Below, one piece after another: positions 25,532 to 34,202 of a stretch of DNA of 64,000 nucleotides. The stretch is taken from assembly GCF_001421015.2 (NCBI RefSeq), contig NZ_CP013023.1:1915501-1979500 (forward strand), in the 5' to 3' direction. Positions within the stretch are counted from its first letter, which is position 1, and the number at the start of each line of letters is the position of its first letter. The notes beneath the pieces were generated by a model, which searched no databases, had not been told where the DNA came from, and worked only from the letters and a program-made list of their open reading frames with translations. The position numbers and the translations under genes were made by a program. This stretch comes from Paenibacillus bovis. Its GTDB lineage: Bacteria > Bacillota > Bacilli > Paenibacillales > Paenibacillaceae.

Positions 25532-25810
25532 ATGGACATGTTTAATGATGTACTAACATTTGCCTCTACGCTGGCTGTAATTATTTTGGCACTGGTTCAG
25601 ATGGTCAAAACAGCCATTAATATCCCAAAAAATCTGGTACCGGTGTTGGGAATGGTTATCGGTCTGCTGATTGGTGCCGCAGCATATCCATTTACCGAGC
25701 TGGATCTGGTTGCTCGTCTGTGGGCAGGCAGTCTGGGTGGCTTGTCGGCGACAGGACTGTTCGAACTGGCGTTCAATCCGAAAAATGGAACGACTAGAGA
25801 AAATCGCTAA
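25532..25810 (+). CDS. second small holin-like protein (A118-type)
   Basis: A 92-residue protein with two or three hydrophobic segments: DVLTFASTLAVIILALVQMVK, LVPVLGMVIGLLIGAAAYPF and LWAGSLGGLSATGLFELAF. The pattern NIPKNLVPVLG followed by GLIGAAAYPFTELDLVARLWAG is typical of Listeria A118-like phage holins. AAGGAGAAGGG precedes the ATG. With the holin at 24017 it flanks the endolysin, so the lysis cassette has two candidate pore formers. It is the last gene of the tail cluster. Confidence 0.8.
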   Translation: MDMFNDVLTFASTLAVIILALVQMVKTAINIPKNLVPVLGMVIGLLIGAAAYPFTELDLVARLWAGSLGGLSATGLFELAFNPKNGTTRENR

Positions 25811-25864
25811 CAGATAGGTATACTCAATGTATTTAAAATAGAAAGTATTTAACAGTACACTTGA

Positions 25865-25945
25865 GAAGTAGAAGAAGTAGAAGAAGTAGAAGAAGTAGAA
25901 GAAGTAGAAGAAGTAGAAGAAGTAGAAGAAGCAGAAGAAGCAGAA
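25865..25945. repeat. 9-bp tandem repeat, nine copies
   Basis: GAAGTAGAA repeats seven times exactly (25865-25927), then twice as GAAGCAGAA (25928-25945). One strand is purine-rich. It lies in the gap after the last cluster gene. Both strands read open because the unit is a multiple of three, but the products would be Arg/Ser or Leu repeats without a ribosome binding site, so it is probably not coding. Confidence 0.9.
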
Positions 25946-25988
25946 GTATCATCTTTAAATCGCTCATCAAGCAGATTGTAATATGCAG

Positions 25989-26022
25989 AAAGGACCTGGC
26001 TTCATATGCCAGGTCCTTTTTT
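25989..26022. terminator. terminator at the right end of the tail cluster
   Basis: AAGGACCTGGC and GCCAGGTCCTT form a perfect stem around TTCATAT, with a T-run. The A-run on the left lets it also serve the minus-strand nucleotidase gene. Confidence 0.9.
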
Positions 26023-26130
26023 GCTTGTTTACAGATTATGTGATTGCAATTCATCTTGTATCGGTATCATACATATTTAATAACCTGCATCACATGTCAT
26101 ATGATTGGATGCTATAAGCTGAACTACAGA

Positions 26131-28026
26131 TTACGAAGCATCCGGCAGTTCCAGTTTTTGTCCTGGATAGATCCAGTGAGCATTGGTCAGGTCGTTGGCA
26201 TCCCGCAGTTCCTGCCAGGTTGTTCCATGCTTTTTGGCGATAGAGTACAAGGTATCGCCATTTTTTACTACATAGACGTCAGAGTCAGCCTGTGCAGCAG
26301 GAGCTGATGGTTTGGCCGGAGCCGGTTTGGTAGCTGCTGCTGGCTTGCCAGGTGCTGGTTTCGCCGGAGTCACAGGCTTGGCTGGAGCTGCCGGTTTGGT
26401 CGCAGCAGGTTTGTCAGCAGGAGCAGGTGCTGGCTTGGTGGCATTGCCTGGTGTCGGCGCTGCCGTAATGCGTTTCTCGGATGTCGTCATATTGACACTG
26501 CCCAGAGACTGCATATGCTGGATCAGTGCTTCATCCAGTGTTCCGTAGGTTCCGGTCTGCTGCTTGCCGAGGAACATTTTATATTCGTCGCCGCCAGCTA
26601 CGAGGAAATCATTTGTAGCGACATTATACGTTTTGTTCAGATCCAGTGGTGCTCCGGCTACCGTAACAGAGTGGACACGGCTGCCTGCCGGTTTGGCAGG
26701 ATCGATTTTGTACGTAATTCCGGATACATGGGCAAAAGCACCTTTGGCTGTTGGATAGTCGGTTGCTCCATTTTCCAGAGCTGCCAGAATATCCGCACCT
26801 GTCACATCAATCGAAATGACCAGGTTACCAAATGGCAGAACCGTAACCACATCGCCTTTGGTTACCGATCCGGCATCGATCGAAGCACGGATACCGCCAC
26901 CATTGGTAATTGCTGCATCTGCACCGGATACAGAGCGCATCGCGTCTGTGATCAGATCACCCAGATTGGTCTCGCCTGCGCGTACTTTTTCACGGGAGCC
27001 GTCCAGTAGGACAGAGGACTTGGCTACTTCTTCGTTCAGAATCGGTTCCTGGGAAGACTGAATAGAAGTGATCAGGCTGGCAACTTCCGGATCGGGAGTT
27101 ACATTTGCCGCTGCTTTTTCATCGACTGTGTAGGCTTCTTTTTTGGTTACATCGCCTTTATCGACCCATAGATCAACCACGCCCAGGTGTTCACCGTACT
27201 CACCGGTGCTGGCGATCAGGGTACCATTTTCCAGCTGACCGTTTTCCAGCAGGGTATGACTGTGACCATCAATAAATACATCGATACCCGGTACAGCATT
27301 TACGATATCGATACTGGTCTGTTCAGTGGATTGATCCATACCGATATGACCCATAGCTACGATAACATCCACTGTGCCCTGCAGCTCGGCTACCATTTTA
27401 CGGGCAGCTTCCGTAGGATCGGTAAAGCTGACATTGGTTACATTGTTGGGATTGGTCTTATAAGCGGTCTCCGGTGTAGTCAGACCGAAGAATCCGATTT
27501 TTACACCGTTTACTTCACGGATAATATAAGGCTCGAAAGGAGCTGCTCCGGTATCCTTTTGTGTAAGGTTGGCGGAGATGAACGGGAAGTTGGCCATTTT
27601 GGACAGTTCCAGCAGGCGCTCGTAGCCATAGTCGAATTCGTGGTTACCCGGTGTCAACGCTGCAAAGTTCATTTCGTTCATGACCTTGATAATACTCTCG
27701 CCGCGAACAAGAGTAGCAAATGAGGTACCGTGTACAGCATCTCCGTCATCGACCAGCAGTGTGTTGGGATTCGCTTCCCGGTACAAATCGGCAAGCCCGG
27801 CGATTTTGGCGAGTCCCATCGATGGGGATTCTTCCAGGGCATGAGCATGAACGTCATTCGTATGTAAGAGAGTAATATGCGTGCCTGTTCCCGCATCCTG
27901 TTCGGTCTGCTGCTTGATTCCCTCTACTGTAAGAGCAGTTGGAGCAGCAGCATGTACTAGACCAGACATGTTCAGAGTGAACATTGCTGACACAGCCAGG
28001 CTGAAAATCATTTTTTTTGTTACCAT
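26131..28026 (-). CDS. secreted 5'-nucleotidase / cyclic-phosphodiesterase with LysM anchor
   Basis: An extracellular metallophosphoesterase of the UshA/YfkN type that releases phosphate and nucleosides from nucleotides. Order: signal peptide (residues 1-26, cleavage after VHA), calcineurin-like domain with LLHTNDVHAH, DDGDAVHG, TPGNHEFDYG and DGHSHT (about 50-260), then the 5'-nucleotidase C-terminal domain with ITNGGGIRASID and LVAGGDEYKMF (about 350-510), a Lys/Pro/Ala-rich linker of (K/A)PA(A/K) repeats (about 520-580), and a C-terminal LysM (VYVVKNGDTLYSIAKKHG to IYPGQKLELP). LysM should hold it in the cell wall. CAAAAGGGGAGG precedes the ATG. It is monocistronic and shares the divergent gap 28027-28491. 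Confidence 0.93.
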   Translation of the reverse strand: MVTKKMIFSLAVSAMFTLNMSGLVHAAAPTALTVEGIKQQTEQDAGTGTHITLLHTNDVHAHALEESPSMGLAKIAGLADLYREANPNTLLVDDGDAVHGTSFATLVRGESIIKVMNEMNFAALTPGNHEFDYGYERLLELSKMANFPFISANLTQKDTGAAPFEPYIIREVNGVKIGFFGLTTPETAYKTNPNNVTNVSFTDPTEAARKMVAELQGTVDVIVAMGHIGMDQSTEQTSIDIVNAVPGIDVFIDGHSHTLLENGQLENGTLIASTGEYGEHLGVVDLWVDKGDVTKKEAYTVDEKAAANVTPDPEVASLITSIQSSQEPILNEEVAKSSVLLDGSREKVRAGETNLGDLITDAMRSVSGADAAITNGGGIRASIDAGSVTKGDVVTVLPFGNLVISIDVTGADILAALENGATDYPTAKGAFAHVSGITYKIDPAKPAGSRVHSVTVAGAPLDLNKTYNVATNDFLVAGGDEYKMFLGKQQTGTYGTLDEALIQHMQSLGSVNMTTSEKRITAAPTPGNATKPAPAPADKPAATKPAAPAKPVTPAKPAPGKPAAATKPAPAKPSAPAAQADSDVYVVKNGDTLYSIAKKHGTTWQELRDANDLTNAHWIYPGQKLELPDAS

Positions 28027-28491
28027 AAGTATTAAAAGCCTCCCCTTTTGCTTAATATCACCTCATTCTAGCAGTTTTTTATTAAAAGTGTTACTACCTT
28101 TGATGAGTTTATTTGTTAAAAAAATAATAAATTAACACATTTATGAAAATAAATACATAATAAATCCCAAGATAATGTTTCTTTATAAATAAAACAAAAA
28201 ATAAATGATCTAGTTCTCGATATGTAAACGGATACATAGATGATTTCAATACTTATTATGCTGTAAAATAGCGAATGTGTATCGAAAACTGTCGTTTGAT
28301 GTTAGTTATTAAAATGAAAATCATAAAATATGTAAAAATTCATTGCCAAACACGACATCATAATGTAAATTAAATTCATCCTGTGGTCAATTCCAATTTC
28401 TTCTATCTGTAATAGTATACATATAGAGAACAAGCTGCGGAATAGAAATAGGGTTGATCATGATTCGCCATTCAGAAGGGAGCTAATGCTT
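28027..28491. other. A/T-rich divergent promoter region
   Basis: About 460 bases between the nucleotidase (minus) and the solute-binding protein (plus). It is strongly A/T-rich with a few TTAACA/TGTTAA-like words near 28110-28140, but no convincing Pho-box array or promoter pair. No gene is visible. Confidence 0.4.
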
Positions 28492-30126
28492 GTGAGAAAA
28501 AGTTGGACAATAATGATTACGCTGGTTTTATCGTTTGTACTGATCCTGTCGGGCTGCAGTGGTGGCAATGATTCGGCTGCACCGGCCGCTTCCGAGTCTG
28601 GTGGAGAAGCTGCTGGCGGTGGAAAACTGATTGTAGGACGCGGCGGCGATTCGGCTGCACTGGATCCATCGATTGTAACAGATGGAGAGTCGCTTAAAAT
28701 TGCCCAGCAGGTATTCGATCCTTTGCTTGCGTACAAATCAGGCACAACTGAAGTGGAACCTGCCCTCGCGGAGAGCTGGACCATTTCCGATGACGGTCTG
28801 ACGTATACCTTCAAGCTGCGCCAGGGTGTGAAGTTCCATGATGGCACTGATTTTAATGCGGATGCCGTTGTGTTTAACTTTAACCGCTGGAGTGATCCGA
28901 AAAGCGAATTCAAGTTCGAAGGCGATTCCTTTGACTATTACGATTCCATGTTCGGTCCTGAAGAAGCGCGCGTAATCAAAAGCGTAAAAGCAGTAGATGA
29001 ATCTACTGTCGAATTCACATTGAACCAACCTCAAGCTCCTTTCCTGCAAAATCTGGCTATGCCTCCATTCTCTATTGCCAGTCCTACCGCTATTGAAAAA
29101 GAAAAAGAAAACTTCAAATCGAATCCTGTAGGTACCGGTCCGTTTGTGTTCAAGGAATGGAAACGCAGTGACTCGATTACACTCGATAAAAATCCGAATT
29201 ACTGGCAGCAGGGTCTGCCGAAGGTGGACCAGGTCATTGTCCGTTCGATTCCGGATAATACTGCCCGCTTCAATGCACTGCAAAACGGTGAGATTGACCT
29301 GATGGAAGATCTGAGCCCGGACGATCTGGCAACACTGGAAAGTAACCCGGATCTGCAGAAATTCAACCGCCCGCCTTTCAACGTAGCCTATCTGGGCTTC
29401 AACACAACCAAGAAACCATTTGACGATCCCAAAGTGCGTGTAGCACTGAACTATGCTGTAGATAAAAAAGGTATCATTGACGCTTTCTTTGCCGGCCAAG
29501 CAGAGCCTGCAGTTAACCCGATTCCACCAACTCTGTGGGGCTACAATAAAGAAATCCAAGATTATCCTTTTGATCTGGCCAAAGCGAAGCAGCTGCTGGC
29601 AGATGCCGGTTATCCGAACGGTATCGATCAGGAACTGACATTCTATGCTATGCCGGTATCCCGTCCATATATGCCGGATGGACGCAAAGTGGCAGAAGTT
29701 ATTCAGGCCAGTTTTGCCCAAATCGGTGTAAAAGTATCGATTCAGTCCCCAGAGTGGGCTACCTATCTGGATGATCTAAGCAAAGGGGAAAAAGACGATC
29801 TGTTCATCATCGGCTGGACCGGTGATAATGGTGACCCGGATAACTTCTTCTATCCGCTGCTGGATAAAGACTCTATCGGAGGCAACAACTATAGCCAGTA
29901 TGTCAGCGAACCGCTGCACAAAGTATTGGTACAGGCACAGCAGGAGACCGATCAGGATGCACGTGCCAAGCTGTATGAGCAGGCTCAGGTTATTGTTAAA
30001 AAAGACGCACCATGGGTACCGCTTGTACATTCTACGCCATTGCTGGCTGCAACATCCAAACTGAAAGGTTATACACCTTCGCCAACAGGTTCGGAGCCGT
30101 ACGCAGACATTTATATCGAGCAGTAA
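28492..30126 (+). CDS. peptide-type ABC transporter substrate-binding lipoprotein
   Basis: A family 5 extracellular solute-binding protein (DppA/OppA/glutathione type). Lipoprotein signal: MRKSWTIMITLVLSFVLILSGC with the lipidated cysteine at 22. The core shows LDPSIVTDGESLKIAQQVFDPLL, the family signature AESWTISDDGLTYTFKLRQGVKFHDG (about residues 93-118), FDDPKVRVALNYAVDKKGI and QVIVKKDAPWVPLVH. AAGGGAG lies nine bases before GTG 28492; ATG 28486 is too near. Two permease genes follow after a terminator-like hairpin, so the binding protein is made in excess. Substrate cannot be read from the sequence; oligopeptide or dipeptide is most likely. Confidence 0.93.
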   Translation: MRKSWTIMITLVLSFVLILSGCSGGNDSAAPAASESGGEAAGGGKLIVGRGGDSAALDPSIVTDGESLKIAQQVFDPLLAYKSGTTEVEPALAESWTISDDGLTYTFKLRQGVKFHDGTDFNADAVVFNFNRWSDPKSEFKFEGDSFDYYDSMFGPEEARVIKSVKAVDESTVEFTLNQPQAPFLQNLAMPPFSIASPTAIEKEKENFKSNPVGTGPFVFKEWKRSDSITLDKNPNYWQQGLPKVDQVIVRSIPDNTARFNALQNGEIDLMEDLSPDDLATLESNPDLQKFNRPPFNVAYLGFNTTKKPFDDPKVRVALNYAVDKKGIIDAFFAGQAEPAVNPIPPTLWGYNKEIQDYPFDLAKAKQLLADAGYPNGIDQELTFYAMPVSRPYMPDGRKVAEVIQASFAQIGVKVSIQSPEWATYLDDLSKGEKDDLFIIGWTGDNGDPDNFFYPLLDKDSIGGNNYSQYVSEPLHKVLVQAQQETDQDARAKLYEQAQVIVKKDAPWVPLVHSTPLLAATSKLKGYTPSPTGSEPYADIYIEQ

Positions 30127-30133
30127 ACAACTA

Positions 30134-30180
30134 AAAAGAGCGGAAGAGCAGATTGAATTCCGTGCTTCCGCTCTTTTGTT
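30134..30180 (+). terminator. partial terminator between binding protein and permeases
   Basis: AAGAGCGGAAG pairs with CTTCCGCTCTT around an 18-base loop, followed by TTGTTTT. It likely lowers permease expression relative to the binding protein. Confidence 0.8.
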
Positions 30181-30272
30181 TTATCGCATCAAGAGAGCTG
30201 GAATGACATGCTGCCCTATTGGCAGTCGTGTCATTTCACTATCCAAATGAACGTATGGCGGGTGATGAATGC

Positions 30273-31277
30273 GTGGGTTCCTATATTGCAAAACGTCTGC
30301 TCGTACTGATACCGGTACTGCTGGGCATGACACTGATTGTTTTTTCCATTATACATGCTATTCCCGGTGATCCGGCAGATACGATTCTGGGAGACAAGGC
30401 AACCGAGCAATCCAAACAGGCACTGCGTGAACAGCTCGGTCTGGATCGGCCCTGGCTGGAACAGTATTTCGCTTATCTCGGTGATCTGCTGACCGGTGAT
30501 CTGGGTAACTCTATCCGTACCCGCGAGCCTATTACGCAGGAGATTGGCCCTTATCTTGCAGCCACGGTAGAACTGACGGTAGCGAGTATGCTGTTTGCGA
30601 TTATTATTGGTGTAAATGCAGGAATTGTGAGTGCATGGAAGCGCAATTCCTGGTTTGACTACATTTGTATGCTGATTGCATTGGTCGGCGTATCGATGCC
30701 GATCTTCTGGCTGGGATTGATGGAGCAGTGGATATTTGCCAATGAGCTGCGCTGGTTACCTTCTATCGGCCGGATGAATCCACGTGATCCGATGGAGGCC
30801 ATTACCGGGTTCTATGTATTTGATGCGATGATCTCGGGACAATGGTCACAGCTATGGATAGTTATGAAGCATTTGATTCTCCCATCGATTGCGCTTGGTA
30901 CGATTCCGATGGCGGTTATCGCACGGATGACCCGTTCCAGTATGCTGGAAGTGATGCAGTCCGATTATATTCGCACGGCCAAAGCCAAAGGAATCTCCAA
31001 ATTCCTGGTCATTTACAAGCATGGTCTGAAAAACGCCTTTATTCCCGTGCTGACGGTAATCGGTATTCAGACAGGTGCGCTGCTGGGTGGGGCTGTACTG
31101 ACTGAGACGATTTTCGCCTGGCCGGGTGTGGGAAGATACATTTATGAAGCGATCAGTAACCGTGATTATCCAGTAATCCAATCGGGTATCCTGATCATTG
31201 CGGTCATGTTCGTTATTATTAATCTGCTGGTGGATCTGCTCTATGCATTGTTTGATCCGCGCATCCAGTACAAGTAA
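30273..31277 (+). CDS. ABC transporter permease (DppB type)
   Basis: The first membrane subunit of the peptide importer: 334 residues, N-terminal helix (YIAKRLLVLIPVLLGMTLIVFSIIHAIPGDP), the TM_PBP1 N-domain (LREQLGLDRPWLEQYFAYLGDLLTGDLGNSI), five to six helices and the EAA loop DYIRTAKAKGISKFLVIYKHGLKNAFIPVL (about 230-260) that contacts the ATPase. The start GTG 30273 follows GGGTGATG. An ATG 18 bases upstream (30255) is also in frame, with a weaker context. It lies 11 bases before the next permease. Confidence 0.92.
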   Translation: MGSYIAKRLLVLIPVLLGMTLIVFSIIHAIPGDPADTILGDKATEQSKQALREQLGLDRPWLEQYFAYLGDLLTGDLGNSIRTREPITQEIGPYLAATVELTVASMLFAIIIGVNAGIVSAWKRNSWFDYICMLIALVGVSMPIFWLGLMEQWIFANELRWLPSIGRMNPRDPMEAITGFYVFDAMISGQWSQLWIVMKHLILPSIALGTIPMAVIARMTRSSMLEVMQSDYIRTAKAKGISKFLVIYKHGLKNAFIPVLTVIGIQTGALLGGAVLTETIFAWPGVGRYIYEAISNRDYPVIQSGILIIAVMFVIINLLVDLLYALFDPRIQYK

Positions 31278-31288
31278 GAGGTGAGAAG

Positions 31289-32185
31289 ATGACACAAGCA
31301 TCACTGGATACGGGGTCGGGTACACAGCTCAAGGAAATTAAGTCAGGACCATGGCGGGATGGGATTCGCCTGTTCATGCGCAACAAAACAGCAGTAGTCG
31401 GACTGGTCATCGTTCTGTTTTTCGTCCTGCTGGCACTGCTGGCTCCACTGATTACGCCTTATGATTATACGGCTCAGGTGTTATCGGAGCGACTGCAGTC
31501 TCCATCGGCAGAGCACTGGTTTGGCACGGATGATCTGGGACGGGATATTTTCACCAGAACGATCTATGGAGCCAGAATCTCTCTCTGGGTGGGTCTGCTC
31601 TCGGTCGTGGGATCGATTATTATCGGTACACTGCTCGGTCTGCTGGCCGGTTTTTATGGCAAATGGGTAGACATGATCATTTCCCGTTTCTTCGATATTT
31701 TGCTCGCTTTCCCGGGGATTCTACTGGCGATTGCGATCGTGGCGATTCTGGGACCTTCTTTGCAAAATGCGCTGTATGCGATTGCGATTGTCAATATTCC
31801 TACCTACGGCCGATTGGTACGTGCTCGCGTACTTTCATTACGACAGGAAGAATTTATTACGGCAGCTCGTGCCATCGGAGTCAGGGATTCGCGGATTCTG
31901 CTGCGGCATATCCTGCCAAACAGTCTGACGCCGATTATTGTACAGGGTACACTTGGTGTGGCGACAGCTATTATTGAAGCCGCCGGTCTTGGATTCCTCG
32001 GCTTGGGTGCACAGCCACCTGATCCGGAATGGGGGAAAATGCTGTCGGATTCACGCCAATTTATCCAAACCGCGCCATGGACCGTTATTTTCCCGGGATT
32101 ATGTATTCTGCTCACATCGCTCGGATTCAATCTGATGGGTGACGGTCTGCGCGATACCTTTGATCCCAAACTCAAAAATCGCTAA
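31289..32185 (+). CDS. ABC transporter permease (DppC type)
   Basis: Second membrane subunit. It shows the DppC-type N-terminal cytoplasmic part (PWRDGIRLFMRNKTAVVGLVI), the periplasmic loop EHWFGTDDLGRDIFTRTIYGARISL (about residues 69-93) that is diagnostic of this family, and the EAA motif EEFITAARAIGVRDSRILLRHILPNSLTPIIVQ (about 185-217). It ends with PEWGKMLSDSRQFIQTAPW. No ATPase genes (DppD/DppF) follow before the terminator, so the energising subunits must be encoded elsewhere. Confidence 0.93.
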   Translation: MTQASLDTGSGTQLKEIKSGPWRDGIRLFMRNKTAVVGLVIVLFFVLLALLAPLITPYDYTAQVLSERLQSPSAEHWFGTDDLGRDIFTRTIYGARISLWVGLLSVVGSIIIGTLLGLLAGFYGKWVDMIISRFFDILLAFPGILLAIAIVAILGPSLQNALYAIAIVNIPTYGRLVRARVLSLRQEEFITAARAIGVRDSRILLRHILPNSLTPIIVQGTLGVATAIIEAAGLGFLGLGAQPPDPEWGKMLSDSRQFIQTAPWTVIFPGLCILLTSLGFNLMGDGLRDTFDPKLKNR

Positions 32186-32214
32186 TAGTCGGCTCGATTT
32201 AAACGTATACAATG

Positions 32215-32243
32215 AATCCGGATCTGATGATCCGGATTTTTTT
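32215..32243 (+). terminator. terminator of the ABC importer operon
   Basis: AATCCGGATC and GATCCGGATT form a perfect 10-bp stem with TGAT loop, followed by a T-run. Confidence 0.92.
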
Positions 32244-32572
32244 CTTCTATATAATAAGGTGAATAATCGAAGTGATCCAGAGCGCTTGAGACATCCTGAC
32301 TTTTATTAGATCGGGATACTGGGTCAAACACATCAGCGTTGCTGAAATAAAACACCAGCGCTACACAGTACAAAAGATATACTACACAAAAGTAATCCAT
32401 CTCCAATCTACGAACCGAATGGGGAAATATACACGGAAACGGTTAAATAAAGCGTAAGCATCTATGACTCATCGATCCGTTCACAGGATATCCTTCCCTA
32501 TAGGCCAAAAAATGTGTATAATCACTCCAATCCGGCACGTTAGAGGATGCAGAAAACATAGGAGAACATGAT
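32244..32572. promoter_or_regulatory. gap upstream of the dGTPase gene
   Basis: No gene in about 330 bases. A TATAAT box at 32517-32522 is a candidate -10 for the dGTPase gene, but no good -35 is found 17 bases upstream. Confidence 0.35.
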
Positions 32573-33991
32573 ATGGATAAATTTACGGATTTAAAATCGA
32601 TGCGTGAGCATCGTCAATATGAGGAAGACAAACATGAAGCTTCGCGTGAAGCGTATGAGCGGGACTACTCCCGGCTTATTCATTCGCCGACCTTTCGCCG
32701 GCTGCAGGGGAAATCCCAGGTATTCGGAGCAGGAACCGGTGATTATTACCGTACCCGCCTTACACATTCTCTGGAAGTGGCGCAGATTGCCCGACAGGCA
32801 GCCAAAAGTCTGCTCAGCCGTTACCCGGAGATTGATGAACAGCGCGCAGTAAATCCGGGATTGATTGTACATCCTGAAGTGGTGGAATGTGCTTCGATTG
32901 CGCACGATTTTGGACATCCCCCGTTCGGACACAAAGGGGAAGAAGTACTGGCACATATTCTGGAAGACTGGATCGAACAGAAGACTGCCGAAGCGCTGAA
33001 AGGCAGAGAGGTTTCGGAGCAGGAGCGTGTGCAGATCCATCAGCAGATCCGGGAGAAATATGAGCACTTTGAAGGCAACGCGCATAATTTCCGGTTGATT
33101 ATGTTCCTGGAGAAGCGGGAAAATCTGGATGGCTTGAATCTGTGTGATGCGGTTCTGCTGGGGATTAATAAATATCCGTATTCCGGTATGGTGAACAAAA
33201 AAGGATTGTATCAGCGCGAATGGCAGTATATTCGCCAGATTCGCGAGAAGTGGGGCATTCCCGATGGCAAGACCACACTGGAAGCTCAGCTGATGGATCT
33301 TTGCGATGATATTGCCTATTCGGCTCATGATCTGGAAGACGGTATCAAAGCAGGCAAAATCGAGGTGCATGAGCATTTCATGCATGATCCTCATATCCGC
33401 CGGCTGATTATGGAGAAGATCACTACTCTGGAAGATCGCTTCTGGAAAGGCTGGGACAATGAGCGGATCGAAGCCAAAGTGGACGAAGTGCTGAACGCCT
33501 ATCTGCGTGTATGGAGAGAAAAACTGCCTACATGCGGACTGGATTATTCTCGCACCCGACGTGAAGTCAAAGCGTACTGGGTCAATCACTTTGTCAGCCA
33601 GCTGGGAGTTATTGAAGATGAGAATTGGAAAAAAATCACCTTCGTCTCTGACAACCGCGAAGATGAAGATATGCTGCGTACCGTAAGTGTACTCAAAAGC
33701 TTTGCCTGGGTAACCATGATTCGCGATCTGCGGGTGCAGCGCCTGCAAAAGCGCAGTGAGTGGATTATTCGTCGTCTATGGAAAGCCTTTGTCGATCAGG
33801 AGACCTCTATGGCCATCATTCCGCCGGATTGGCTGCAGCGTTTTGAACATGATCAAGCCAGCCCGGAGCCGGTATGGACCTGGGAGCGTATGATTATCGA
33901 TTACATCGCTGGCATGACCGATGCATTTGCCGAAAAGATTTATAATGAATTATATGGTCTCAAAGTCGGCTCGATCTATGATGTGGATTAA
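32573..33991 (+). CDS. dgt: deoxyguanosinetriphosphate triphosphohydrolase
   Basis: An HD-domain enzyme that hydrolyses dGTP to deoxyguanosine and tripolyphosphate. Visible: FRRLQGKSQVFGAGTGDYYRTRLTHSLEVAQIAR with the first metal-binding histidine (about residues 41-74), ECASIAHDFGHPPFGHKGEEVL with the HD pair (about 105-126), NLCDAVLLGINKYPYSG and LMDLCDDIAYSAHDLEDG with the last conserved Asp (about 238-260). At 472 residues it belongs to the long bacterial Dgt-type. AGGAGA precedes ATG 32573. Monocistronic; it has no obvious neighbours in the same pathway. Confidence 0.9.
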   Translation: MDKFTDLKSMREHRQYEEDKHEASREAYERDYSRLIHSPTFRRLQGKSQVFGAGTGDYYRTRLTHSLEVAQIARQAAKSLLSRYPEIDEQRAVNPGLIVHPEVVECASIAHDFGHPPFGHKGEEVLAHILEDWIEQKTAEALKGREVSEQERVQIHQQIREKYEHFEGNAHNFRLIMFLEKRENLDGLNLCDAVLLGINKYPYSGMVNKKGLYQREWQYIRQIREKWGIPDGKTTLEAQLMDLCDDIAYSAHDLEDGIKAGKIEVHEHFMHDPHIRRLIMEKITTLEDRFWKGWDNERIEAKVDEVLNAYLRVWREKLPTCGLDYSRTRREVKAYWVNHFVSQLGVIEDENWKKITFVSDNREDEDMLRTVSVLKSFAWVTMIRDLRVQRLQKRSEWIIRRLWKAFVDQETSMAIIPPDWLQRFEHDQASPEPVWTWERMIIDYIAGMTDAFAEKIYNELYGLKVGSIYDVD

Positions 33992-34202
33992 CAGGCTTGA
34001 GGCTATACAGTAACAATAGATGTGTACTTATAAGGCCTCTAAGCGGTAGTTATTCAAGCGGTTCTATGGGGTGCTAAACAGGTCAGATACAATGATTTCC
34101 AAACGACTTTCTACTATTATAATGTATGCATACAAATGAACCTTTTATCTGCGTAAAATCAGACACGGGCAGACTGCAAAATGAACAGAGGAGGAGGCGT
34201 CC

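Noticed and set aside
9212..25810. An intact prophage
   Set aside because: No integrase, attachment repeats, replication, terminase, portal or capsid genes were found between the regulators and the lysis genes.
25833..26054. Open frames across the 9-bp repeat, encoding Leu-rich or Arg/Ser-rich peptides
   Set aside because: They exist only because the repeat unit is a multiple of three without stops; no ribosome binding site or conserved flanks are seen.
28027..28491. Pho box for the secreted nucleotidase
   Set aside because: Only isolated TTAACA-like words were found, not the repeated direct hexamers with fixed spacing.
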